NCBI GenBank assembly: GCA_018333515.1
Contig: JAGXSZ010000035.1
Span: forward strand, 1-64,000
Source of the DNA: Actinomycetota bacterium
GTDB taxonomy: Bacteria; Actinomycetota; Aquicultoria; Aquicultorales; Aquicultoraceae
Direction: 5' to 3'
DNA: 64,000 nt
A model generated the notes under the pieces. It was not told the origin of the DNA. It ran no database searches and saw only the letters and a list, made by a program, of their open reading frames with translations. Below, one piece after another: positions 55,424 to 63,897 of this stretch (the stretch's first letter is position 1; each line of letters starts with the position of its first letter). Made by a program: the position numbers and the translations under genes.

Positions 55424-55457
55424 TCTAACATAATAGATAGTTGTCTATAATATTAGA
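55424..55457 (+). promoter_or_regulatory. Twin palindromes upstream of the AbiE pair
   Basis: TCTAACATAATAGA (55424-55437) and TCTATAATATTAGA (55444-55457) lie 20 bp apart, start to start, and match the pair at 52499-52532 in spacing and sequence. A TATAAT sits inside the second copy (55446-55451). They are about 170 bp before the AbiEi start. Confidence 0.6.
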
Positions 55458-55624
55458 TTGCAGATTTCTCAAAACCTTTCTACAAATAATGATAATACCA
55501 AAGCCCCTCTGTTGCTCAAGGGGTAAGCAATCGTATACCGGTTTTGCGTTAAAAACTCTTGCAATATGTTCCGATTAGTATAAAGTATGTTATGAAAGTG
55601 TCTATAAATGGGTCCCTACATGTT

Positions 55625-56392
55625 ATGAAAAAGACAATATTATCGAAAAAAGACTTGGAAATACTGGAAGAGATAATCTCACGGTACGGCTACGTCGTGA
55701 GCTTTGATGGTCTGCGGGCGTTACTCAAAGACGTCTCTTATGATGCGCTTAAAAAAAGGATTGGACTTTTAGTTCAAAGAGGCTGGTTGATTCGCATCAA
55801 ACGAGGGGTTTATGCTGTTGCCAATCTTGAGTCTCACAGCTTCTCAAATATTTCCCCCTTGGTGGTCTCTCAAGTTCTTGTTCCCAATTCCTATGTGTCG
55901 TTTGAGTTTTCCCTGAATTACTACGGGCTTTTTGATCAGTTACCTCGCAAGGTGACGGCGGTATCTACCGCAAACCCCAAGATGTATAATTTCCAAAACC
56001 TTGAATACCAATTCGTAAAAACAAAACCTGAAATGCTGACCGGCTTTATCCAAATAACGGTTGATAATCAGCAAGCGAAAGTTGCTGAGCTTGAAAAGGC
56101 CTTGCTTGATTTTCTTCAGTTTAGAAAGGATAGCTATACAGTCGACCTGATCCTGGAGAAATTAAAAGAAGCTAATGGCGAAATCAATCCCCAAAAAATG
56201 GCCGACTATGCAAGTCTCTATCCGATCACCATTCAAAGAAGAATCGGTTTTCTTTTGGACATCTCAGGCATTGATTCAAGCCGGCTTTTCGAGAATATAA
56301 AAAACACGCCTGGGTTTGCAAAGCTCACAAAGAATTCTACCAAATTTAATTCCAAATGGAGACTCTACTATGAAGATCGATTTGTTAAGTAA
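55625..56392 (+). CDS. AbiEi-type antitoxin (winged-helix regulator)
   Basis: The 255-residue protein has an N-terminal winged helix (LSKKDLEILEEII, ALKKRIGLLVQRGWLIRIKRG) and the AbiEi body with SFEFSLNYYGLFDQLP and VAELEKALLDFL. AbiEi is the antitoxin and autorepressor of the type IV AbiE system. The frame is open from 55559 with ATG also at 55592. ATG 55625 gives the family start, but no clear ribosome binding site decides it. It overlaps the toxin gene by 23 nt. Confidence 0.85.
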   Translation: MKKTILSKKDLEILEEIISRYGYVVSFDGLRALLKDVSYDALKKRIGLLVQRGWLIRIKRGVYAVANLESHSFSNISPLVVSQVLVPNSYVSFEFSLNYYGLFDQLPRKVTAVSTANPKMYNFQNLEYQFVKTKPEMLTGFIQITVDNQQAKVAELEKALLDFLQFRKDSYTVDLILEKLKEANGEINPQKMADYASLYPITIQRRIGFLLDISGIDSSRLFENIKNTPGFAKLTKNSTKFNSKWRLYYEDRFVK

Positions 56393-57125
56393 ATCCCAGC
56401 TCTCCATTGCAAATAAGAATAACTTTCGCTATCCCTTAGCCATTGCCGAAAAGGATTATCTTTTGGCGGTTGTTTTGCAAATAATCTACAATTCACCACT
56501 CAAAGACACGCTCATCTTTAAAGGCGGCACGGCGATTCACCATCTCTACCTTAACCAGCTGAGGTTCTCCGAAGACCTTGACTTTGCGACAGCTCAAGCT
56601 TTAACTATCGACGATATAAAAGAGGTTTTTGAGCCATATGATTTTTTGGAGGTCGTGAAATTCTATCATTCAGATTTTGCCTTAAAGATTGAGCGATTAA
56701 AGTTTACCGGTCCTCTGGAGCAGCCCAACTCAATAAAAATCGACATCGACTTAACGCAAAGACTCATTCTGCCAGCTCAAAAAAGAGCGTACCGAAATAT
56801 TTATGGGGTGTCGGCCACGGTTTTAAGCATGGATTTAAAAGAAATTTGTGCCGAGAAAGTGCGGGCCATTAATGAGCGGGCAAGATATCGAGATTTTTAT
56901 GACCTGGCTTTAGTTTTAAAAGAACACAATATTGAAGCAAAAGAGATCGTTGAGATACTAAAGCAAAAAGAACTAAGAAAGCCATTAAGTAAAAACTCGA
57001 TTCTAGGGAATCTGCAAATAACCGAAGAAGCAAGGCAATCCGGCGCTGAGAATCTTTATTATAGGGAAGAGATTGCTTTGAATGAGATAAAGAAGGCATT
57101 GGATGGGCTTCTTTATCGTCTTTAG
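56370..57125 (+). CDS. AbiEii-type nucleotidyltransferase toxin
   Basis: This 251-residue protein carries the AbiEii/DUF1814 nucleotidyltransferase signature: FKGGTAIHH, then RFSEDLDFA, a later DIDLT acidic site and AEKVRAINERARYRDFYDL. AbiEii-like toxins (for example MenT-type enzymes) transfer nucleotides to tRNA and stop growth. ATG 56370 lies inside the antitoxin gene. The frame is intact and AT-rich like its neighbours. Confidence 0.88.
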   Translation: MKIDLLSKSQLSIANKNNFRYPLAIAEKDYLLAVVLQIIYNSPLKDTLIFKGGTAIHHLYLNQLRFSEDLDFATAQALTIDDIKEVFEPYDFLEVVKFYHSDFALKIERLKFTGPLEQPNSIKIDIDLTQRLILPAQKRAYRNIYGVSATVLSMDLKEICAEKVRAINERARYRDFYDLALVLKEHNIEAKEIVEILKQKELRKPLSKNSILGNLQITEEARQSGAENLYYREEIALNEIKKALDGLLYRL

Positions 57126-57180
57126 ACAAGACACCCCCATGCATTACCGGTATCCATGCTTAAAGAAAGGGTTTTAGGAC

Positions 57181-57504
57181 ATGCAAATATCTATCAACGA
57201 CTTGGAAAGTCTGATAGATCCGACAATCCTTCAAAGAGGCAAGGATTATTTTAGGCGGGGCCTGGTGACAGACCTAGAAGAGGTTGAAGAAGATAGATGG
57301 TCGGCTTTGGTTGAGGGCACCGAAACCTATGAGGTTGCTGGTCGGCTCATCGAGCACGAGTATCTTCGGGTTCATAAAATAAATCTTCCTCTGCCTGCTT
57401 TATTGGCGGCACTGTCTGTCAAACCGAATAGTAGTGATCTCAACACTTTTTCAGACCCTTTCTCATTTGCTATACTTGATGGAAAACGGTGTCCTCTGTT
57501 ATGA
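57181..57504 (+). pseudogene. Truncated SWIM zinc-finger-type gene
   Basis: The first 60 codons (LESLIDPTILQRGKDYFRRG, VTDLEEVEEDRWSALVEGTE) match the N-terminus of SWIM zinc-finger proteins. The sequence then leaves the family just before the expected CxC...CxH finger and ends after 107 codons. The last codons overlap the next gene in ATGA (57501-57504). It is probably a remnant left by recombination, although a short coupled protein cannot be excluded. Confidence 0.6.
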
Positions 57505-60500
57505 AAAAATTTCGGTCGCTTTTATCGAAAAAACGTGTTTGCGAGCCATTGGTGAACCTGCAGGGTTCGCATGTCAGGAAATACCGAGCTTTTAGAATAT
57601 TTCTTGACCATAACCATACCGCGCTTTCCGCCATTGCGGATCTCGAACAGGCCTACTACAGCGGCAAGCCTTTTTCCTTATCCTGGGCAGGCTCGCGCTA
57701 TGAAGCCCTGCTGGAAGCGGCTCTCGGCGTTGTGTACGCGCTTGCGTCGCTCGAGGGCAGGTCGGTTTCGGTGCTCGAAACGACTCTTTCCGGAATCGAC
57801 ACGCTGATCACGAAAGAACTCACTTCCCGATACTCCGCCGGGCCAAGTGACCCGGTCATCCCCTTTGAGCGAATCAAAAGGGATGATGTTCGCATAACGG
57901 GCGCAAAGGCCGCGAATCTGGCAAGGATCGGTAATAAGCTTAGCCTACCGGTTCCGGTCGGCTTCAGTATTACGACTGTCGCCGCCGAGAGGTTCCTATC
58001 GGAAAACGGCCTCAATCAACTTATCGCGAAAAACCTCGCGCAGGTGTCACCGGACCAGCCTGAGGCGTTCGAGCGTCATGCGGAGACCATCCGTGCCGCG
58101 ATCATCGCAGCGGACGTTCCCCCGGACATTGCCGACCAGATCATCCGGGCCTACCGGGATCTGGAAAAAAAGACCCAGCCCGGGGTTCGCGTCGCGGTGA
58201 GGAGCAGCGCCATAGGAGAAGATACCGAGGCCACGTTTGCCGGCCAGTATGAGACCGTGCTGAATGTAGCGGAAGGCGACATTCTCGATGCCTACAAGCG
58301 CGTGCTCGCGAGCAAGTACTCCTCCCACGCCGTCGCCTACCGCCTGCGCTACGGTCTTTCCGACCGGGAAACCCCCATGGCTGCCGGCGTTGTGGCCATG
58401 ATCAATCCTAAGGTCAGCGGCGTAATGTACACCAACTCGCTTTTCGGCGGCATCGGCGATATCGGCATCAGCGCGGTACGCGGTCTTGCCGGACGGCTTG
58501 TCGACGGCAGCGCCTCGCCCGACCTTTTTGTTGTTGATCGCGAATCGCGGCGGATCAAGGAGCGTAGGTTGACGAGACAGGAAATCCGTATGGTGAACCT
58601 TGAAGCAGGCGGCACCGCTCTTCAGTCGGTACCCGAACCCGAACAGAACGTTTCATCGCTCGACGATGATGCCGTGCAAAGGCTCGCGGAGTACGGCGTC
58701 AAGCTCGAAGCGCTTTTCGGAGTTGCCCAGGATGTGGAATGGGCCCTCGATCAATCGGGAGACATACTTATCCTTCAGTCGCGGCCCCTCGGTGGAAGCC
58801 CTTTATCCGGCTCCGTCGCGCCGGCCGGGGAAATCAGCGGTTACTCAGTCCTGTTATCCACCGGAAAAACCGCCTGTCCCGGTATGGCCGCGGGCCCGGT
58901 CTTTGTCCTGCGTGAGGGCGTTCCCGCCGAAAGCGTTCCGGAGGGGGCGGTGCTCGTGGCGCGGACCGCCTCGCCGAACCTCGCGAAGCTCGTCGGCAAA
59001 GTAGCCGCGATCATCACCGACATCGGCAGCGCCGCAAGTCATCTTGCGTCGGTCGCGCGTGAGTTCGGGATACCCATGATTGCGGACGCGGGAAATGCCT
59101 CTACGACTCTGAAGACCGGGGACTTAGTAACCCTGACAGCGGAGCCTCCGAGGGTTTATGCAGGCATCGTCGAAGAGTTGACCGCACTGATACGGCCCAC
59201 GAAGAAGCAGGTCTTCGACAGCCCCATACACCGCAAGATGCGCCGCGTTCTCGACTCGATCTCTCCGCTCAATCTTACCGACCCCGCCGACCCTTCCTTT
59301 TCTCCCGAGGGGTGCAAAACAGTCCACGACGTCATCCGGTATACCCATGAGCAAGCCGTCCGATCGATGTTCGGCTTGACTGACGAGGCTAAAGTAGTGC
59401 GTTCGATCGAACTCAAGGCGAAAAGTCCCTTTGAACTGCGGCTGATCGACTTGGGTGGCGGGTTGAAACAGGGGCTTACCACCTGTCATGAGGTCACGCC
59501 CGACGATGTCGAGTCCTTCCCGTTTAGGGCGATCTGGAAGGGATTCACCCATCCGGGCGTGAGCTGGGAGGGTTCTATCGGCCTGAACATGAGCAAAACG
59601 CTGACGCTCCTGTCTGCGAGCATGACATCGGAATTCGGCCCTTCTTTGGGAGTGGTCAGCTACGCCGTCCTTACCGGGGAGTACATGAACCTCGCCGCGA
59701 AGTTCGGCTACCATTTCGCGACGGTCGATGCCCTGGTCGGCGACAACAGCAGCCAGAATTACATATCGCTCCAGTTCTCCGGTGGCGCGGGGAGCTACTA
59801 CGGCAAGTCGCTCCGTATTGCCTTCCTCGGCAGCGTCCTCGGAAAACTTGGCTTCCAGGTCAAGATGCGCGGCGACCTGATCGAGGGGTCGATCACGGGC
59901 TATGACCGGCCGTCGCTTGAGGAAAAACTCGACCAGACAGGACGCCTATTTGCGTCCTCGCGCCTTTTGGATATGGCGCTTTCGAATCGGTCCGACGTGG
60001 AGCGATTAACCGAGGCATTCTTCAAAGCCGATTACGACTTCCTCGAGTCCGGGCGGGACAAAGGATTAGCAAATTTCTATACGCATGGCGGATCATGGAA
60101 AGAAGCAAACGAGGCCGGCCGGCAGGTCTGTATACAGGACGGCTCTCGCGCCGGGTTCACGATCTCATCAGGCGTGGCGGGCGCCATGAACAGGCTTGTG
60201 GGGCAGGCGTTGCAGGAGTTTCTCGACAACGTCGAGGCCTACTACTACTTCCCTTTGGCAATCGCGAAGGACATTCAACTGTCGAACGGCGCGGTGCGCG
60301 TCCGCGTGAGGCCGGTGAGCGGCAACATCGATCGGGCAGGGGGGCTCGTCTTTGGTATGAGAAACGTGAGCAATTATTTCGTCTTCCGGATCAACGCTCT
60401 GGAGGACAACGCCATCCTCTTCGAGTTCATCAACGACAAGCGCGTAGAGCGGGCAAGCGCCCGTGAAAAGATTACCCCGGGCCGATGGCGCGATCTCCGC

Positions 60501-60677
60501 GTCGAGGTCAAGGGGCACGGCATTCGCTGTTTTCTGGACGACCGTGTAGTGCTGGAATATGAGGCCGATAAACCGGTCCAGGGCTATGTCGGCTTCTGGG
60601 CCAAGGCGGATTCCGTAACGCTCTTCGACGGACTGGCCATTGAGACCGAAACCGGTTCAACGAAGATCGGCTGCTGA
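57501..60677 (+). CDS. PEP-synthase-like phosphotransferase with LamG-like C-terminus
   Basis: The 1058-residue protein has five parts. Residues 20-115 are helical. Residues 125-430 are a PPDK/PEPS ATP-grasp domain (TGAKAANLARIG, VAVRSSAIGEDTEATFAGQYETVLNV, DVEWALDQSGDILILQSRPL). Residues 445-550 are a phosphohistidine domain (PGMAAGPV, TDIGSAASHLASVAREFGIP; likely catalytic His514). Residues 590-850 are a domain I do not recognise. Residues 890-1050 are a LamG/concanavalin-like jelly roll. The C-terminal PEP/pyruvate barrel is missing, so the acceptor is probably not simply pyruvate. ATG 57501 is used; GTG 57489 is an alternative. A PP2C phosphatase follows. Function unknown. Confidence 0.8.
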   Translation: MKKFRSLLSKKRVCEPLVNLQGSHVRKYRAFRIFLDHNHTALSAIADLEQAYYSGKPFSLSWAGSRYEALLEAALGVVYALASLEGRSVSVLETTLSGIDTLITKELTSRYSAGPSDPVIPFERIKRDDVRITGAKAANLARIGNKLSLPVPVGFSITTVAAERFLSENGLNQLIAKNLAQVSPDQPEAFERHAETIRAAIIAADVPPDIADQIIRAYRDLEKKTQPGVRVAVRSSAIGEDTEATFAGQYETVLNVAEGDILDAYKRVLASKYSSHAVAYRLRYGLSDRETPMAAGVVAMINPKVSGVMYTNSLFGGIGDIGISAVRGLAGRLVDGSASPDLFVVDRESRRIKERRLTRQEIRMVNLEAGGTALQSVPEPEQNVSSLDDDAVQRLAEYGVKLEALFGVAQDVEWALDQSGDILILQSRPLGGSPLSGSVAPAGEISGYSVLLSTGKTACPGMAAGPVFVLREGVPAESVPEGAVLVARTASPNLAKLVGKVAAIITDIGSAASHLASVAREFGIPMIADAGNASTTLKTGDLVTLTAEPPRVYAGIVEELTALIRPTKKQVFDSPIHRKMRRVLDSISPLNLTDPADPSFSPEGCKTVHDVIRYTHEQAVRSMFGLTDEAKVVRSIELKAKSPFELRLIDLGGGLKQGLTTCHEVTPDDVESFPFRAIWKGFTHPGVSWEGSIGLNMSKTLTLLSASMTSEFGPSLGVVSYAVLTGEYMNLAAKFGYHFATVDALVGDNSSQNYISLQFSGGAGSYYGKSLRIAFLGSVLGKLGFQVKMRGDLIEGSITGYDRPSLEEKLDQTGRLFASSRLLDMALSNRSDVERLTEAFFKADYDFLESGRDKGLANFYTHGGSWKEANEAGRQVCIQDGSRAGFTISSGVAGAMNRLVGQALQEFLDNVEAYYYFPLAIAKDIQLSNGAVRVRVRPVSGNIDRAGGLVFGMRNVSNYFVFRINALEDNAILFEFINDKRVERASAREKITPGRWRDLRVEVKGHGIRCFLDDRVVLEYEADKPVQGYVGFWAKADSVTLFDGLAIETETGSTKIGC

Positions 60678-60701
60678 GGGATGACAGAGAAGGGAAGTTC
60701 A

Positions 60702-61415
60702 ATGCGCGCGGTATGGAAGACGGACAAGGGGAGACGCAAGAGGGTGAACGAGGACGCCGTTCTTGTCGATGAGGACGCCGGTCTTTTTCTTCTTGCCGAC
60801 GGCATGAGCGTTCCCCGTGCCGGGCGTGTAGCAAGCCGCCTGGCTGTACGAAAAGCCCATGCGTTCTTAAAGGAACGGCTTGCAAAAATGCCTGGTGCCG
60901 ATATCCCGCCCCTGCTGAGCCAGGCTGTCGAGTATGCCCATGAGGCTGTGCGGGAAGCGTCCGCGCGGCGTCATCTGCTCTGGGGCATGGGAACGACGCT
61001 CCTGGTCCAGCATATCAGGGGTGAAACGGCCTGTATCGGCCATGTCGGCGATAGCAGGGCGTATCTCCTCCGGAAGGGGCTGGAACTTATCACGAAAGAC
61101 CATATCTTGGAGATCCGGGTTGACCAGGACGTGATGATACGCGAGCTTTTCTTCTTCCATAGGACACGCGTGCTCAGCCGGTCTCTCGGGTCGTCGGAGG
61201 GCGTCGTCGGCGATATACATGTTCGCGAGCTACAGCCGGGCGACATAATGCTCCTCTGCTCCGACGGACTGACCGATATGTTGTCTGATGAGACGATCGG
61301 GGAGATTATGGTGAGCTTTGGAAGTGATATAAATGCTTCCGCCGAGGCTCTGATCGACGCGGCTAACCGCATGGGTGGCCGCGACAATATTTCAGTCGTG
61401 CTAATCATGGTATAA
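60702..61415 (+). CDS. PP2C-family serine/threonine phosphatase
   Basis: This 237-residue metal-dependent phosphatase shows RKRVNEDAVLVDED, LLADGM, GHVGDSRAYLL, LLCSDGLTDML and GGRDNISVVLI, with all the metal-binding Asp residues of PP2C. ATG 60702 is preferred because GAAGGGAAG precedes it; ATG 60681 is an alternative. It follows the PEP-synthase-like gene by 24 nt and probably acts with it, for instance by controlling its phosphorylation. No kinase is adjacent. Confidence 0.9.
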   Translation: MRAVWKTDKGRRKRVNEDAVLVDEDAGLFLLADGMSVPRAGRVASRLAVRKAHAFLKERLAKMPGADIPPLLSQAVEYAHEAVREASARRHLLWGMGTTLLVQHIRGETACIGHVGDSRAYLLRKGLELITKDHILEIRVDQDVMIRELFFFHRTRVLSRSLGSSEGVVGDIHVRELQPGDIMLLCSDGLTDMLSDETIGEIMVSFGSDINASAEALIDAANRMGGRDNISVVLIMV

Positions 61416-61641
61416 GAGGAATCCGATAAAGGGTGGGTGCGGTGAATGCTTTAGGGATACCCCGGCAAACCATCAGGGGATTTCTTAGTACGGCACTCGT
61501 CATATTGACATAAGCATGTAACCAATCGAGCCCGCAAGCAGGATATTGCGTAAGTTAAAAATTACTTAAAGAATTTACGGAAGAATTGAGGCTTGACCGT
61601 GCGCGCACTATCGAAAATTCCGCGTTATTGGACTGACACTA

Positions 61642-61693
61642 TTGACCGATGGCCCCGTTTTAGATATTATATCAATGTTTATTGATATAATAT
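61642..61693 (+). promoter_or_regulatory. ars promoter with embedded ArsR operator
   Basis: TTGACC (61642-61647), 17 nt, then TATTAT (61665-61670) forms the promoter. The -10 lies in the left arm of a perfect 13-bp inverted repeat: ATATTATATCAAT (61664-61676), GTTT, and its complement (61681-61693). Repressor binding would block RNA polymerase directly. The ATCAA...TTGAT core is typical of ArsR/SmtB operators. An extra TTGATAT lies at 61697-61703. Confidence 0.85.
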
Positions 61694-61712
61694 CCATTGA
61701 TATGAGGAACCT

Positions 61713-62069
61713 ATGGAAAAGTGCTGCCTTGAAGGGTCTAAAGAATTCAGCAGGCTCGAACAACTTTCAGACTATTTAAAGATTATCGCCGACACCAATC
61801 GCCTGCAGATTCTCTGCCTGCTGAAGAAGGGTGAGCGATGTGTCTGCAATATCCACGAACCGCTGGGTATGCCGCAAAATCTTGCCTCGCACCACTTAAA
61901 GATCTTGCGTGACGCCGGCCTGGTTATCTCCCGCAGGGAGGGCAAGTGGGTTCACTATCGTATTGATGTCGAGAAGTTCGACTACTTGACCAGTCTATAT
62001 AACGAAGTAATCCTGGGCGGCTTAGACGAAGAACAGAGTACCGAGTTTTTTAAGAATAATTTAGGCTAA
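61713..62069 (+). CDS. arsR: ArsR/SmtB-family arsenic-responsive repressor
   Basis: ArsR (118 residues) is a winged-helix repressor released by arsenite. [13 protein letters not shown] holds the C-x-C metalloid-binding pair at the start of a helix, and [19 protein letters not shown] is the recognition helix. Two more cysteines (CC at residues 4-5) could be the third ligand. It follows its operator and precedes acr3 by 13 nt. Confidence 0.95.
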   Translation: MEKCCLEGSKEFSRLEQLSDYLKIIADTNRLQILCLLKKGERCVCNIHEPLGMPQNLASHHLKILRDAGLVISRREGKWVHYRIDVEKFDYLTSLYNEVILGGLDEEQSTEFFKNNLG

Positions 62070-62082
62070 TTGGAGACATGGG

Positions 62083-63168
62083 ATGGAGACCGATATTAAG
62101 ACCTGCAATCCGGCGCGAAGCGGGCTTTCTTTTCTCGATAGGTTTCTGACTCTTTGGATATTCTTAGCGATGGCCGTCGGCGTCGCCATGTTTTTTGTAG
62201 CACCGGGCGTCATAGACGTCATTACCAGATTCCAGGTGGGGACGACCTCGATTCCGATTGCCGCCGGCCTCATCCTTATGATGTATCCGCCGCTTGCCAA
62301 GGTGAAGTATGAAGAGTTAGGCGAGGTTTTTCGAAACCGAAAAGTTCTTGGTCTATCGCTGGTTCAAAATTGGGTCGTCGGGCCTATTCTTATGTTCGCG
62401 TTGGCGATAATATTCCTGCGCGGCTATCCCGAGTATATGGTCGGCCTCATCATGATCGGGCTGGCGCGCTGCATCGCTATGGTCATCGTCTGGAACGAAC
62501 TGGCTAAAGGCGATACCGAGTACGCGGCGGGCCTCGTAGCCCTTAATTCTATCTTTCAGGTTCTTTTCTATTCGGTCTACGCGTACGTCTTCATAACCGT
62601 CCTGCCGCCGTTCTTCGGCCTTGAGGGCATCGCGGTCGACGTCGGCATCGGACAAATCGCCGAGAGCGTCTTTGTATACCTCGGTATTCCGTTTATCGCC
62701 GGTATGCTGACACGCTTCGCGCTCCTTCGGGTAAAGGGAAGCCGGTGGTATGAGACGAAGTTTATTCCGGCGATTAGTCCGATAACCCTGATTGCGCTGC
62801 TCTTTACGATAGTGGTCATGTTCTCGCTCAAGGGCGAGACGATCGTTCGTATCCCGCTCGATGTCGTGCGCATAGCCATACCGCTCTTTATCTACTTCGT
62901 CCTCATGTTTCTCGTCTCGTTTTACATGGGCAAGAAAGTCGGCGCCGACTATTCGAAGAGCTGCACGCTCTCGTTCACGGCGTCCGGCAACAATTTTGAG
63001 CTGGCGATAGCGGTAGCGATTGCGGTCTTCGGTATCGACTCAGGAGCCGCTTTTGCGGCCGTTATCGGGCCATTGGTCGAGGTACCGGTCCTCATCGGCC
63101 TCGTAAATGTCGCGCTCTATTTTCAGAAGCGCTACTTTACGGTAGACGAGGTATGCCCGGTTAAGTAG
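62083..63168 (+). CDS. acr3: Arsenite efflux transporter ACR3
   Basis: ACR3 (361 residues) exports arsenite. It has ten hydrophobic segments, the conserved cysteine in [12 protein letters not shown] and the C-terminal [20 protein letters not shown] motif. It is co-transcribed with arsR. No arsenate reductase (arsC) follows in this window. Confidence 0.95.
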   Translation: METDIKTCNPARSGLSFLDRFLTLWIFLAMAVGVAMFFVAPGVIDVITRFQVGTTSIPIAAGLILMMYPPLAKVKYEELGEVFRNRKVLGLSLVQNWVVGPILMFALAIIFLRGYPEYMVGLIMIGLARCIAMVIVWNELAKGDTEYAAGLVALNSIFQVLFYSVYAYVFITVLPPFFGLEGIAVDVGIGQIAESVFVYLGIPFIAGMLTRFALLRVKGSRWYETKFIPAISPITLIALLFTIVVMFSLKGETIVRIPLDVVRIAIPLFIYFVLMFLVSFYMGKKVGADYSKSCTLSFTASGNNFELAIAVAIAVFGIDSGAAFAAVIGPLVEVPVLIGLVNVALYFQKRYFTVDEVCPVK

Positions 63169-63248
63169 TCCAGCCCCACAAAAAGACCGCGCCGCGCTAA
63201 CAATACCGCGCAAGTAACCACTTAGCGTATTTTACCAAAAGGCGATAA

Positions 63249-63397
63249 CTCACGCGCGAAAAGTGAGGCGGGTTCGGCTCATGTTGCATCGACGGGCCGT
63301 TGGGGAATTGCCCAACCACCTTAACCCTGGTAATATTCGAGTAGGGCGGGAAACCCGCCAAGGCATAGAAACCATAACCGGTTTGACACGCTCTTGG
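63249..63397 (+). ncRNA. Structured RNA candidate downstream of acr3
   Basis: Five stems lie within 150 nt. They are CTCAC/GTGAG (63249-63253 with 63263-63267), CGGC/GCCG (63275-63278 with 63296-63299), GTTGGG/CCCAAC (63299-63304 with 63311-63316), GGCGGG-AAA-CCCGCC (63345-63359) and AAACC/GGTTT (63369-63373 with 63380-63384). CCAAG/CTTGG (63358-63362 with 63393-63397) encloses the last stem; it shares 2 nt with the GGCGGG stem. The single-stranded joins (ACCTTAACCCTGGTAATATT) look conserved-RNA-like. The layout recalls raiA-motif RNAs of Firmicutes and Actinobacteria, a memory-based guess. It is not a known riboswitch I can name. Confidence 0.4.
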
Positions 63398-63417
63398 ATG
63401 TAAGGCAATGGGCGCTA

Positions 63418-63855
63418 ATGGGTATGACGATTGGCCAAAAGAATAAATTTTATAGCCTGGTCGCAAGCGTGCTTGCGGTAGTCATCGGCTTGGTGGCCTC
63501 TGTCGACCTGCCCGAAGGTTTTGAGAACGCGCTCCAGTCTAAGCAGCGAGTCGTGGTCGATCGCCCTCAGGGCTCAATCTTATTTGGGCGGCAAGACGCG
63601 CTCGCCAGAGCAGACAGCGTTTTTATCGGCGCAATAAAACGCAAAAAAGCGTTTTATGATGAAGATTTTATTATTTTCTCACTCGGCGTTTCTCGGCCCG
63701 GCCCGTCGCTTATACAGCGTATCAACGATGCCTCGGCCGGCAAATATCGTTCCTTTTACAGCCGGGGTACTTTAAGCCGTCGTCATCTTGTTCTTACGAA
63801 ATACCGCGATTTTGTCGACCTCAACACCCAGCAATACGGACGTTCCCTCCATTGA
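63418..63855 (+). CDS. Hypothetical protein with N-terminal membrane helix
   Basis: The 145-residue protein is not recognised. A hydrophobic stretch (SLVASVLAVVIGLVASV, about residues 13-29) suggests a membrane anchor or signal peptide, followed by a mostly soluble, basic region without cysteines. ATG 63418 has TAAGG about 11 nt upstream; ATG 63424 is possible. Its context after a structured non-coding region and before another membrane-anchored protein may mean a shared role. Confidence 0.55.
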   Translation: MGMTIGQKNKFYSLVASVLAVVIGLVASVDLPEGFENALQSKQRVVVDRPQGSILFGRQDALARADSVFIGAIKRKKAFYDEDFIIFSLGVSRPGPSLIQRINDASAGKYRSFYSRGTLSRRHLVLTKYRDFVDLNTQQYGRSLH

Positions 63856-63897
63856 TACGCGTTTGCTTTTTGAAACGTCATATCGAAGGAGGAGAAG

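Noticed and set aside
63249-63360. TPP, c-di-GMP or c-di-AMP riboswitch in the spacer after acr3
   Set aside because: CTGG-TAAT and GTAGGG recall the TPP 3' half, but the 5' CTGAGA part is missing. The conserved GEMM and ydaO cores are also absent.
63197-63466. Minus-strand ORF of 89 codons across the acr3 downstream spacer
   Set aside because: It covers the multi-stem region and two in-frame starts of the plus-strand gene. Its composition looks like a translated structured RNA rather than a protein, and no ribosome binding site was found.
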